Assembly (NCBI RefSeq): GCF_958450345.1
Contig: NC_088783.1
Location: 98,699,302-98,763,301, forward strand
Reading direction: 5' to 3'
Length of the DNA: 64,000 nt
DNA from: Calliphora vicina
Lineage: Eukaryota > Arthropoda > Insecta > Diptera > Calliphoridae
Positions 48,692-59,020 of the stretch are shown in pieces (position 1 is the stretch's first letter; the number at the start of each line of letters is the position of its first letter). Position numbers and translations under genes: made by a program. The notes under the pieces are model-generated. The model was not told where the DNA came from and searched no databases. It saw only the letters and a program-made list of their open reading frames with translations.

Positions 48692-49429
48692 AAGTAAAGT
48701 AAGGAAAATGTTAGTTAGGGTCTTTCTATATTAAGGTAGCGATATGTAAATACCTTCTATATGTTATTATCAAGATATAATTAATTCCAACTCACGTTCA
48801 TATAAAAATATTGAAAGCTTTTGAAGTTAAAACAAAAGATTGAAATAAATAAAACAATAATTTAATAGAAATTGTATTCAGATATTTTTAATTGTTTAAT
48901 GATGCAAATAACACGGGCTTTAGGTTTCTTAAACGATTCATTATTGTGCCCGTTTGAAACTCAGCGTCAACTATTGAGAACAGAAATATTATAAAGCAAT
49001 ATTCAATTTTTTCTGATTATTACTAAAAATACAAATTCGTTGGTACAAATTTAAAAAAAAAAAATCGTTTTATTTTTGGAAAATTTTGGAAGTTATTCGT
49101 TGGAACTTCTTGTTTATTTGTTATGTAAAAAGCGTCATAATTAGTTGTTAAATTTGATAAGTTAAGGTTAAAACTAAGACTAAAATAGTTTATTACAATG
49201 GCAATAAGGACAATTTATAATTTTTAAATAGAAATTTAAGAACCGCCCAAAAAAACACAATATTTTACAGTGTTAAAAAATTAACTTTTCGATCATACCC
49301 TAATGCATTCCTGGTGAATTCAAAAATTTTGCAATAAAGCTTAATTTGTCTATTTTGACGTGTAAAATCGAATAGTAAAGTATGATTTCAAATATAAACT
49401 TCTGTAAAAAAAACTGTCGCTCTAAATCA
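48692..49429. other. Intronic sequence without recognised feature
   Basis: Nothing assignable. Confidence 0.45.
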
Positions 49430-49640
49430 GTGGTCTGTCGTAATTCAGCTCTGGGTGGAGAAAGAGCTCGCGCGTCATTGTCATTATCGCTTAAGGGCAA
49501 TCAGGCCGTCCCTTTTTCGCTGCCTTCGAGAGTTTTGCGGCTCACTCTCGCATTGGATAATGTTTGGCGTCGTCTAACTGTACCGCGTTACAGTTTCTCG
49601 AAGTTTACATTGTCCACATGCAATCGTTTTTGGTTTTCAT
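49430..49640 (+). other. GC-richer island of unknown nature
   Basis: It starts CAGTGGTCTGTCGTAATTC and stays clearly less AT-rich than its surroundings to about 49640. One frame is open (49382-49642), but Arg/Leu/Ser richness and no start or splice context argue against a protein. The CAGTGG start could be a hAT terminus without its partner. Confidence 0.35.
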
Positions 49641-49892
49641 AACCTAACTTTTTAATAAATGATTTAAAGTTCCAGCTTCCTATATGAAGATATAGGTCGA
49701 CTGGGAACTACAAATCAACGTGGGATAACCTGGCAATTTGAGAGTTTTTCAACTCCGCCAACCAAATTTAAATTCTAAAAAAAAAAAAAATCAGTGGTTA
49801 TAGCAGCAGAAGGAGTTGGAATTTTATTTGTGTGAAGTTAAATTTCGAAATTTAAAACCCTAGACACAAACCAATTGAGTTAAGTGAGTTCT

Positions 49893-50481
49893 GTTTTAAA
49901 TAGGGTTCGTACGCGGGAAAAATTTTCCGGGAATTCTTATTTGTTAATTTTCGGTCTTCATAAGTTTTCTTCTAAAAGTTAAAATTTTCAGATTCGTTTC
50001 GATGGCCAAATTTGTTGCTAATTGAATCATTCTATTATATCCATAGATTGGCAAAGAAGTTTTTCACTAAACTCAAGCCACAGCATAAAAAGTTGGTTAT
50101 TAAGAATGAATCTAATTTAAAGTTTATGCTGTTAAAAGAATTATTAAGATGACTAACATTAACATTTTTAGGAATATTCAATGAATATTATTCATATTTA
50201 GAGAAAATAACAATAATAGTGGTTCAAATTTGTTTTTCTACAATCATATATGAAAAATGTCTCTAACTACGCATGTTTTATAGATTTAACATAGTCGAAA
50301 TTCTTAGAACTACGACTGTGTTAATACCGATAAAATGCCACTATTAAATTAGAACCCCTTATTAAGGCTGCAGCAACATTGTACAACCAAATATAGTTAT
50401 TTTATACTTCTTTTAAAACCATTTTTTAATTTCCTCCCGGGAAAGAAAAATGTCCGGGAAATTAGGAACCCTAGTTTTAAA
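49893..50481. mobile_element. hAT-type MITE with exact 8-bp target duplication
   Basis: The element 49901-50473 (573 bp) starts TAGGGTTCGTACGCGGGAAA and ends ATTAGGAACCCTA. GTTTTAAA flanks both sides. CCGGGAA motifs lie inside each end. Residual similarity exists at 11938-11970. Confidence 0.88.
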
Positions 50482-51163
50482 GCTAACATAGCACTGTTAA
50501 ACATCCATCATTCCAAGTCAAATCATCATAACCAAGTCAAATCATATACATACATACATATGTATGTTATAAACATTTTACATATTTTTTTATAATTTTT
50601 ATAATTGATTTATTTCTAAAGGATGAATTGAATTCCAGCGAAAAGGGAGAAGATGTGCGGATGGATTTTACTGAAATTCATCGTAGATAGGGTATCGTTC
50701 TATCATAATCTGTGGTCATACCCATTAACAGTGCGAGTATAAATACAAAAATTTAGTTCACATACACTTGATTATCACGATAATATCGAGCCCTAACCGC
50801 GAAAATAACGTAAGCGCAAAAAATCTAATTTTATAGGAGAGAGTTTTTTTCGTTTTTTTTTAAGTTCTGCGAATGATTTCTTTGAAAATTAAAATGTAGT
50901 CTATTAATGGTATCATACATGCGATAAGTGCATTTTTAAGTTAATTTTGTGAGCAACAAATTTGTTTTGGAGCTTACGTTATTTTTACCGTCTTTATTAC
51001 AGGCAGCTGAGACTAAATTGTGGCGCATACGATAAATACTTTACAAAGAAAAAATATTTTCTTAAGTTTCGAAAAAATATATTTTCTTAAAGTATGCAGT
51101 AAATTAAACATTTGTTATAAATCATAGTAAAAATTTAACATAATATAGTAGGTGGTTAGGAAA

Positions 51164-51535
51164 TTAAGGCATATCTTCTTCATAAGTTAAGTTTAAGGCA
51201 TCTTTAATATTTTGGGAATGTTTTAGGCCAATATATTCGTTATGAAAACATTGAGGAATACTATTTTTATTGCAAAGAGCTTTTATATCATTGAATTTAT
51301 GTGACGAAATTTTTAATTCTGTGTTGTATAGCGGAGGAGGTCCACGGACCGTAGAAGTATTTAAATAAATGTTAATAGTCTTTTCCTCGCTATTGTCTAA
51401 ATAGCTGTATTTAATTGTAATCACGGTTGTATTAAAATTTGCAGACCAAATCGGGCTTAATTTTATTTTTTTGGGAAGAAGCAGATCAGAAAAAATGTTC
51501 CTGTTTAGAAAATCAGAGTGCTTTAACGATAAACT
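51164..51535 (-). pseudogene. Downstream half of the element's split ORF
   Basis: The frame is open from the nested-repeat border at about 51535 to a stop at 51164, about 120 codons. It runs from SLKHSDFLNRNIFSDLLLPK to a C-terminus with HKFNDIKALCNKNSIPQCFH and ending LTYEEDMP. It has natural composition and no premature stop. The C-terminal arrangement (short helix, Cys, I-P, His, then acidic tail) recalls ends of some insect transposon proteins, but I cannot name a family. Its N-terminal continuation is at 51905-52123 on the other side of the insertion. Confidence 0.5.
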
Positions 51536-51912
51536 GGCTGAAATCGGTCCATTATTTCACCTAGCCCCCATACAAATGTCCTACCGAAATTGAACTCTAT
51601 CGGTCATAAATGTTTAATTTATATGGATATATCCACAAATTATGCTCCAAATAAGTTTTATATATACTGAATTCATGTCACCAAATGTTATCGTGTTCGG
51701 CCCATAATTAGTTAAGCTCCCATATAAGCCCGCTTCCAAAAATCACTCTAACGTGCATAAATCTCTTAAAAATTTTGGTATACACATAAAATTCAACATA
51801 AATAACTTTCATGTAAACGTAAATCAAATTTTAAAAGAAAAATGATTTTGCTCTTTTTCTTAGTGTAGGGTATTATATGGTCGGGCTTGACCAACCATAT
51901 TTTCTTACTTGT
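51536..51912 (-). repeat. Dispersed ACAAGTAAG repeat, inverted, inside the TA-flanked element
   Basis: It ends GTAGGGTATTATATGGTCGG and ...TTTCTTACTTGTT and mirrors 47975-48440. It splits the element's ORF. Confidence 0.85.
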
Positions 51913-52123
51913 TCCTTTTTGAAGCTCGAAACTTGCACATAAAAACAAAACATTTTCCGTCCTTTCTTTTTGTTCCTTCAAAAAAATTCTTAAACTTAAA
52001 TTCTTCTGTTTGGATGTGACTGCTGTCTAAATTTTTTCCTTGATCACATTTAGTACATCTATCTTTTTGTATTTCAATTTGTTTTGATTTTCTCTCTAGT
52101 TCTTCGGCTACTCTTACTTTCAT
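51905..52123 (-). pseudogene. Upstream half of the element's split ORF
   Basis: It starts at a true ATG (52123): MKVRVAEELERKSKQIEIQK, then a CxxC (RCTKC), and DSSHIQTEEFKFKNFF. It reaches the border of the nested repeat after KFRASKR. The N-terminus is charged and helix-like. Together with 51164-51535 the ancestral product would have been around 190-195 residues, short for a transposase. It lies downstream of the right-hand terminal repeat, which may serve as its promoter (inference). Confidence 0.5.
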
Positions 52124-52350
52124 TTACTGCTCCTTTTTGCTTTTATGTCGCTTACGTTATTTTTGCTATAAAGCAAAAAGGTGAGTGTCGCTTGCGATAT
52201 AATTGAAATTGCGATATTTCTGTATATATAAACATTTAATTTTCATTATTTCGGGCGTTGATGCGCTCGAAAGTTTTCTATCGATTTTCATTAAAAAGTC
52301 AATTTTGAAAAAAATGTCGGTTACGTTATTTTTGCGGTTAGGGCTCGATA

Positions 52351-52980
52351 ACATGATTATCACTCTACGGCAAAAAGGTGTTCACATAACATTTGACTCG
52401 ATTTGCTTGACATTATGTTGATAGACACACATAATATATATATATTTGAAAATTTGCACACACAAAGACGTTATACATAAGAATCATGTACAAAATTTTA
52501 TATTCAGCTATTAAATTGCAGTAAAATAAAAATAATACACATATTTTTAAAATTTTTTGACATTTTATTTTTGTTTATTATTTTGTATGCATTTTATTCA
52601 ATCCCAACAAACACAAATTCATACATTTAAAAATTTATATTTATATCTTTCGATGTCAAACTTAATTCTCATGTTTTTCTGGAATTTAAACTCGATTTGA
52701 GGTTCAATGGGAAAAAAAATTTATAATTTTATATTTTTATAAAGTTATATCAAATTGTTGCCACTGTATTTGAAATGTTTTCCGAAGTGATTTTAATGTT
52801 ATCAATGTAATTTTACTCGATATTGTTGAAAAATGTATGGGAAATCACATGAAAAAACGGTTTTTCTCAAATTCCAAAATTATTTCAGAAATTCGACTTT
52901 GGCAGTTGCATTTAGGACCCTTTGGACTACCCTCCTTATATAGTGTGTATTTTAGAATTTTCCAATTGTATTTTGTTATT
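52351..52980. other. Intronic sequence without recognised feature
   Basis: AT-rich. Nothing assignable. Confidence 0.45.
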
Positions 52981-53224
52981 TAGGCACAAAGTAATATTTA
53001 CATGAAAAGCAAAAACAAAATTTAAAAAATTTTAAAAATTTGTATACAATTTGTATACAAATTCTTAACAGAACAAACGCACGAAAATTCAAGCGTTGAT
53101 TTGCCTTTCATAATTTGAAAATTTTGTATATAAAACAAAAACAAATTTTTAAAATTTTTCCGTATAAATATCACTTTGGTGACGTGATTTCCAAAATTAG
53201 GGCCTTATACTTAAAAAGATTCTA
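52981..53224 (-). repeat. Dispersed repeat shared with 6332-6480 and 60405-60490
   Basis: TATCACTTTGGTGACGTGAT and AATTAGGGCCTTA near 53165-53210 mirror 60405-60450. TTGATTTGCCTTTCATAATT mirrors 6430-6460. Confidence 0.7.
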
Positions 53225-53800
53225 ATTGTATTTCAGAATTTTCCAATTGTTTTTCAGAAACTTCTATTTGTATTTCAGAAATTATATACATAAATGGAAA
53301 ATTCTGAAATATAAATGGAATATTCTGAAATACAATTAGAAATTTGTGAAATATAAATGGAAAATTCTGAAATATAAATGGAAAATTCTGAAATAGAATT
53401 CGAAGTTTCTGAAATTCAATTGTAATTTCTGAAATACAATTAGAAATCTCTTAAATACTATTGGAAATGGTGTAGAATCCTCGTTGTTAGAGATTTTTTT
53501 AACAACTTTTAAACAAAATTTCGAATTTTCGAACATAATATGTATTGCATTGTTATAAATGGAATATTCTGAAATACAATTAGAAATTTGTGAAATATAA
53601 ATGGAAAATTCTGAAATATAAATGGAAAATTCTGAAATAGAATTCGAAGTTTCTGAAATTCAATTGTAATTTCTGAAATACAATTAGAAATCTCTTAAAT
53701 ACTATTGGAAATGGTGTAGAATCCTCGTTGTTAGAGATTTTTTTAACAACTTTTAAACAAAATTTCGAATTTTCGAACATAATATGTATTGCATTGTTAT
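53225..53800. repeat. Minisatellite plus 244-bp tandem duplication
   Basis: 53225-53320 contains about 20-bp units of TTTCAGAATTTTCCAATTG type and the reverse. 53313-53556 and 53557-53800 are apparently identical 244-bp copies, each containing repeated GAAATATAAATGGAAAATTC units. The ORFs on the minus strand are products of the repeat. Confidence 0.93.
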
Positions 53801-54066
53801 CAGATATATGGATCTACAGATTATTTAAACAGTTTAAAAAAAATCGAACATAAGATCGAATTTGTATTGCAGGTGTATGCATGAATGCAATATTTCAGCC
53901 TATTCGGACTACGAGAAATGGTTAAAAAAAACATTAGAAATAGAAATGTTTGTGAAAAAATAGCTCTTCTGCTTTTTTACTAGGCCAAGAGCTCCACATC
54001 ATGAATACTGCTATTGAAAAATGTTTGTGATTTATAAAAAAGTAAGTTTTTACAATTTATAGAAAC

Positions 54067-54322
54067 ATAGGCCGACTTCATAAACGCAGTAATGCAAAGC
54101 AATTACAAGGCAAAGCAATACTTTGTGACATTCATGAACGCATAAATGTTTTGTAAATAATCATAAATAAAAACAGTTCACAAATTTAACAGATGCTGCG
54201 CATGGACAAGCATTGCCATACAATATTGAACTTGCGACATTGCCAAAACAAAATCTTTTGCGTTTATGAACACTATGCATTGCAGTGTTGCTTTGCAAAA
54301 TGCGTTTATGAAGTCAGCCATA
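54067..54322. mobile_element. Complete TIR MITE (family of 1-117)
   Basis: The element 54070-54319 (250 bp) starts GGCCGACTTCATAAACGCA and ends TGCGTTTATGAAGTCAGCC, with AATGCAAAGCA/TGCTTTGCA inside. ATA flanks both sides. It is non-coding. Confidence 0.8.
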
Positions 54323-55358
54323 CTGTTAATTATTTAAATCTTATTTAAAAATTCGTAAAAGAATTCTTATTCGTACGAATAATCAAAAATCACTCGAATA
54401 ATATATAAAATTAGAAAATATTATTTGATCAAAATAAAAATCGAATAACAATATATTTTATCTAAAAACTTGAAAAATTAGTCAAATTTGTTATAGTTTC
54501 AAGTTATTGAACAGATCGATTGTTTGGAGTTTATAGCACAAATTCTTATAGTTTTTATTGTATTGAATTACGAGTATAAACTTAAAATTATCTTCAGAAT
54601 CTCATTTTGTAATATAATAATCTAAAGCTATACGAAAAAAACACTGATTAACAAACACCCCATTATGTGTAGACTATATGAATTGAACGAGCAATCAAGC
54701 GTAAGTACCAACAACTTGTGACGAGGTGCGATTCGTTTCAGTGCACATTATTACTGTGACATTTAATGTTGCAAAGAGAAATGAAAAATCAAAGAAACAA
54801 AGACAACGATGCAAAGACCCTTCAAAATCTTAGCATTTTAGTTTTTCAAAATCATTTTATCTTTTAGATAAAAAAAAAACAAATTAAGAAAGAGAAAGTC
54901 TTGGCAACAGTAGCAAAACACGCAGAAACCGAAACAAAAATATACATAAATATTAGTAAAATAGTTAAAATGATCAAATAGAATCGAGGAGGTATACTAA
55001 ACCTATGCAAAGAAACCTACATATGCACATATTCAAACAAATAGATAGAGAAATACATGTGTATTGGAAATAATTGTGCCGTGGCATTAGAATTCGTACA
55101 TACATACATATGTATGTACTACATGAACTCGTGTGCATAAAATAAATACATATCGAGGGATTATATTCAATACCCTCTATCTTAGTTTTCCATGAAAATC
55201 TATGTTTGATGGCCACATTTGTGGTATAAATTTCAACAAAAAAAAACTTATTGTATGCAATTTTTGACATTTTTGCAATTTCTCTAATAAAAAAATTATA
55301 TTTCTGAATTTTGTATAATTTCCACTTGCAAAGTACATTTTCTTAATAATTTGGCATG
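54323..55358. other. Intronic sequence without recognised feature
   Basis: It holds the palindromic TACATACATATGTATGTA near 55098. The minus-strand ORF 54974-55270 shows no recognisable domain. Confidence 0.45.
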
Positions 55359-56156
55359 CTCATGATCAGGGAAACCAAAATATGCAAATGCATATTTTTT
55401 CTGGTGAGTCTAATGAGCACATGGATAAGATATTTACACGTTTCAGAACTATTTAAGAATTTTGGCATCGATTTGTTAGAGCATATTTTTGCATATTTTA
55501 CCCTTAAATGCATATTTTTGCATATATTTATTTTAAGAGCATATTTATGTCATATTTTTGCGTTTTTAGAGCATATTTTACTGTTTAATAAGCATATTTT
55601 GACTTTTTTATCAAACACAAATTTTGTCTTTGTTACAGGTTTTTACTTCCCTTGTTTAAATTAAAAATTGAAAAATAGATTGCTTTTTTTAATACAAAAT
55701 AAGCTCTATTTTAATAATAGCGCCATCTAAATATCGAATTTTAGTTCTAATTCAAACTTAACCTTTCTAAGTGTTAAAAAAATATTGTCTTAAATTTGCT
55801 TCTATAACATCAGTTGATGTCGAAAGAACATTTTCTATGTATAAAAATGTTTTCCGATCCAATAGACAACGATTTTTATTTGAAAATTTAAGTCAATATT
55901 TTGTGATTTAATAATTTATATAAAATATAATCAAAAAATTAATTGTATTGATTTTTTTAAATAAAAGTATATTTTTTGGTTAAAAATTATGTAAAATTAT
56001 GCTCTTAAAATTTAAAAAATATGCTCTTAAAATTTAAAAAATATGCTCTTAAAATATTTTTTAAATTTTAAGAGCATATTTTAAAGTTTTTACTGCATTT
56101 TTAAAGCGCTTAAAACGCTTTTATTAGAGCATATTTCCGGTTTCCCTGCTCATGAT
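55359..56156 (+). mobile_element. Deletion derivative of the 1648 hAT element, exact 8-bp duplication
   Basis: The element 55367-56148 (782 bp) has the same ends CAGGGAAACC...GGTTTCCCTG. CTCATGAT flanks both sides. It keeps the GCATATTT-rich ends and only the last part of the transposase. The interior has lost about 1.2 kb relative to 1648-3591, and there is a short tandem AATATGCTCTTAAAATTTAA repeat near 56000-56060. Confidence 0.92.
55789..55911 (+). pseudogene. hAT transposase C-terminal dimerisation fragment
   Basis: The frame reads LKFASITSVDVERTFSMYKN, then VFRSNRQRFLFENLSQYFVI and stop. S-x-D-V-E-R-x-F-S is the conserved core of the hAT dimerisation region (family knowledge). The catalytic part is deleted, so the copy could only be mobilised in trans. 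Confidence 0.75.
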
Positions 56157-56399
56157 TAATCTGACCAAATATTTTAAATTAACTAATATTTGAATATAAA
56201 ACTATTTGACCCGGAAGTGGTAACATAAGGTAAAAAGTACATTTTGATAAATTGCATTGAAGTAGCTGTTCGATTGAAAGTATATATGCCTTCAAATAAA
56301 TAAAAAAAATTTACAATATTTAAAAAGCTTAAATCCCCGGAATACAAATTTGTTTACGATAATTTGAATTCAGGAAAGCTTAACTAAATTTAAAACTAT

Positions 56400-56475
56400 A
56401 ATTTTACTACATTAATTAAATTTTTAAGTAGCAATGTATAACCGGTTATGGAAAATAAGGCTAGGTTGTTGAAAA

Positions 56476-56506
<31 letters not shown>

Positions 56507-56520
56507 AATAAAAAAAAAAA
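56400..56520 (+). mobile_element. Probable LINE 3' end with (AAAT)n tail
   Basis: A short unique segment ending AAGGCTAGGTTGTTG runs into nine or so AAAT units at 56474-56510. The form is that of a 5'-truncated non-LTR insertion. No target duplication was fixed. Confidence 0.4.
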
Positions 56521-56607
56521 TAAAACAATACATGTGAAACTATTGCTTTGTTATGAAAAGACTGCAGGAATTGTCAATAATGTAAAAAAATAAAAATATC
56601 TAGAGAA

Positions 56608-56790
56608 AGGAACCTTTTAAACCATGTATGTTTCATCAATATTGGTGGACAATAATATACTTAAATGTGTACCACAAAAAAACGAGTGGCCTATTTATAG
56701 GTACTAGGAAAAGAAACCTTTTAAACCATATATGTTTCATCAAAATTGGTTGACAATAACAAACTTAAAAGTGTACCACAAAAAAGATAC
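56608..56790. repeat. Diverged tandem duplication, period about 104 bp
   Basis: AACCTTTTAAACCATGTATG...AAGTGTACCACAAAAAA-type sequence occurs at 56611 and again at 56715 with scattered substitutions. Confidence 0.8.
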
Positions 56791-56969
56791 AAGATTTGTA
56801 TAGGTAAAATTTAGTAGCGGCTTTACAAATATATTGCAAAAGAAATAATTTATTTTGCTCTTCTGAAAACTTGTGTTTTCTAAGATAGAGGGTTTTAAAT
56901 ATAGTCCCTCGATATGTATGTATATAAAAGCACTCATATAAATAATAATATAAAAAAAAACAAACAAAC

Positions 56970-57607
56970 CTTTTCAAACCGACTGTTTTATTTGAACCCA
57001 ATTTGCTTAGTTTTTGTTTTTTAGTTGTTGTCATCGTTAGGCGGGGATTTGAGGAGGTGTTCTGATGCAACGACTGTCTATCACTTATATCGGAATCTAA
57101 AGCATTCGCTGTCATTTCGTTTGCGGTAACTGCATCATCTGAGAGCGTTTCGTCATTATCTATGCTAACATTTACATTGACGACGTCATCGCAACCATCG
57201 CGGCCATGTAATGCACTACAAGTTCTGTCATTATTGGTGGCATTGTTATTCAAGCTGAACGAATTGTTGTTATTGCTGTTGCTATTGTTGCTGTTTTGGC
57301 GTTTGATACGCGGGGGTGGTGTGGGATTTGAATCGTCGTTCAGCAAATGGGTGCGTTCATCGCAGGACTCTGCCACATTTGCCAATAGTGCATCAACCTC
57401 TGTTGGCTGTTGCTGGTGCATTTGAAGAAGTTGCTCCCCTCCACCTCCGATTGCAATTGCACTTCCACCAGTATTATAGGATGAATTCAGACGTAGACTT
57501 AAATTTCGTGGTGGAGAAGGCACTTGTTGTCTAACACCGCCGTTTTCACTCATTGGACGACCATTTGAAGCCGTTGTTTCCTGAGCTGGTACAACGTATG
57601 AAAGCAT
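56970..57607 (-). CDS. Exon 1 (first visible coding exon) of the minus-strand gene
   Basis: From ATG 57607 the frame encodes 212 residues and ends AAAAG|GTTTGTTTG, a good donor, with two bases of an Arg codon left over. The N-terminus is MLSYVVPAQETTASNGRPMS; a second Met in frame (57550, MSENGG) is a possible alternative start. The sequence is Ser/Asn/Gln-rich (QQQP, NNSNSNNNN) with SPPRNLSLRLNSSY, an ExxxLL-type ERTHLL, the polar TPPPRIKRQ and an acidic DNDETLSDD part. Codon use and GC content are clearly above the surroundings. No signal peptide is present. Low-complexity Asn runs are common in fly regulatory proteins, but function is unknown. The 5' UTR or an upstream exon was not located. 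Confidence 0.85.
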
Positions 57608-59020
57608 TAAAGCACTGTTTGCTTTTTATTTGTTTTCTAAGGACGATTATTTTTCGACAGGATTTCCCTTTGTTTCGTTTTTTTTTCTTGTTGTCAGCTT
57701 GTTGTTGTTTGTTTATTTACCTTACTCTTCACTTTGATAGATTACAACGTGTCGACGATCTATAAATTGAATGTTACAACAAACAGTCTTTATACTAATA
57801 CTACTCGATGTCAGCGACCGGAAGAAATCTCATTTCCGGATTGACGACACAATTTTTTTTTCGTTTAACGTTACTTAAAAATTGTTAATACTCAGTCTAC
57901 ACAGCCAAAAGGCGCATCACTCAGTCTTTAGGTAAAATTTATTTCGATTTTTTTTGTAAATCCTATTCCAATTAATACTATTTTATTTATTCTTTCAGTT
58001 TGATTTTTTTGCGTTTCTTTTTCTCTTCTTTATTTTTTGTAATTGTGCAATTCATATATATTTTTTAGGTATTGGTTTTATTGCATTCCTCCACTATTTC
58101 GCATACACTCAACTTTATTATAATGCGCCTTTTGATTTTCTTTAATTTTCCTTCTGATTGGTTTGTGTATAATAAAATGCCCTTTTTAGTTCAGGCGCAA
58201 ATGGTTTTTATTAATATGAAATTTTCAGCAATTTGTGTGTATTTCGTTTTAGTCTGTTAGGAATAGTTTGCAAATTGTTCTTATTTATTATATTTAACAT
58301 TTCACAAAAACATGCAAATTTGTTTACAACGTCAAACAAACACCAAACTTGTAAATTTATTCTCATCACCACACAACAAAAAAATCGTTTTGATTCTTCT
58401 AATTAGAAATTTATTCAATAAGTGCGTTGCCAACTTCTCATATTACAGAGATAATATTTTGCAGTGTTGCCCATTTCAGAAATAGTAAGTGTTGCCTTGT
58501 GTGTAACTACTGAGGCGATTTTATTTTTAGCCGTTATTAAACACTTTCGCACTGTGGTTCTAAATTCAAATCTAGCTGTACAAAATTAGTTGGTGGCGTC
58601 TATGGATTTGGGGTCTGAATACAAGAAAAAAATTAAAAAGCTTATATTACGTATTTTTCGAGTTACAGTAAACTAAAAACATTTTGAATTCTAATTTAAA
58701 AGCAATATTACCCACATAAAATCCATATAAGTAAACAATTTGTCGAAAATGTTCTACAAAATCGTTTCCGTTAAAATAGATAATTTAATATAAGGATGGA
58801 CAAAGTGGGATGGTATTTTTGCAGTGAAATAAGTTGCCCTATGAGATAAGTATTGTCTTAACACGGGCTTCGCCTTCGGGCTTATCAGAGATCCAACTTT
58901 TATGAACAGAATTTAATGTTTGGTTGTTTTATATAGTTAAAGTGGACACGTAGTTTTGCATATATTTGGTAAGAATTTAAGCACATTTAGATTATTAGGT
59001 AAAAATAATTGTTTACCATT
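57608..59020. other. Upstream region of exon 1, no defined promoter
   Basis: Possible minus-strand acceptors (CCTTAG near 57641, AAACAG near 57617) lie just ahead of the ATG, so a 5' UTR intron may exist. I cannot place a start site. CGGGCTTCGCCTTCGGGCTT near 58863 is an isolated GC-rich direct-repeat string. Confidence 0.4.

Larger units (their letters stand above)
50784..52350 (-). mobile_element. Unfamiliar TA-flanked DNA element with subterminal repeats
   Basis: The element 50786-52348 has inverted ends TCGAGCCCTAACCGC and GCGGTTAGGGCTCGA, each flanked by TA. Just inside, AAAATAACGTAA(GCG) or its inverse occurs near 50803, 50976, 52150 and 52316. After removing the nested repeat at 51536-51912 it is about 1.2 kb. 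It encodes only a short minus-strand protein, now split in two. It does not match a family I know. Confidence 0.75.
1200..57607 (-). other. Span of a four-exon minus-strand host gene
   Basis: Four exons (57607-56970, 38199-38044, 1561-1379, 1287-1200) can be joined with consistent phase. Each upstream exon ends with two bases of a codon and each downstream exon starts with one, restoring Arg, Glu and Ser codons. Introns are about 18.8 kb, 36.5 kb and 91 bp. The joined product is about 354 residues if the TAG at 1202-1200 is the true stop. I do not recognise the protein. It is low-complexity and acidic, with no signal peptide or membrane segment in these exons. An E-R-T-H-L-L string in exon 1 fits the acidic di-leucine sorting pattern ExxxLL, which is only suggestive. 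Small exons inside the long introns could have been missed. Confidence 0.75.

Noticed and set aside
53225..53450. Regularly spaced short repeats considered as CRISPR
   Set aside because: Eukaryotic AT-rich minisatellite with variable units and no constant spacer length or cas genes.
53336..53780. Two identical 66-codon ORFs on the minus strand
   Set aside because: They arise from the 244-bp tandem duplication of a minisatellite. The repeated FRNFEFYFRIFHLYFRIF pattern reflects the DNA repeat.
56765..56969. Extension of exon 1's ORF past 56970
   Set aside because: The strong donor at 56970/56969 and the phase match to exon 2 show the extension is intron read-through. Composition changes to Phe/Tyr-rich immediately.
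57162..57534. Plus-strand ORFs opposite exon 1
   Set aside because: Antisense shadows of the Ser/Asn-rich coding exon, with poly-Leu from the Asn/Gln codons.
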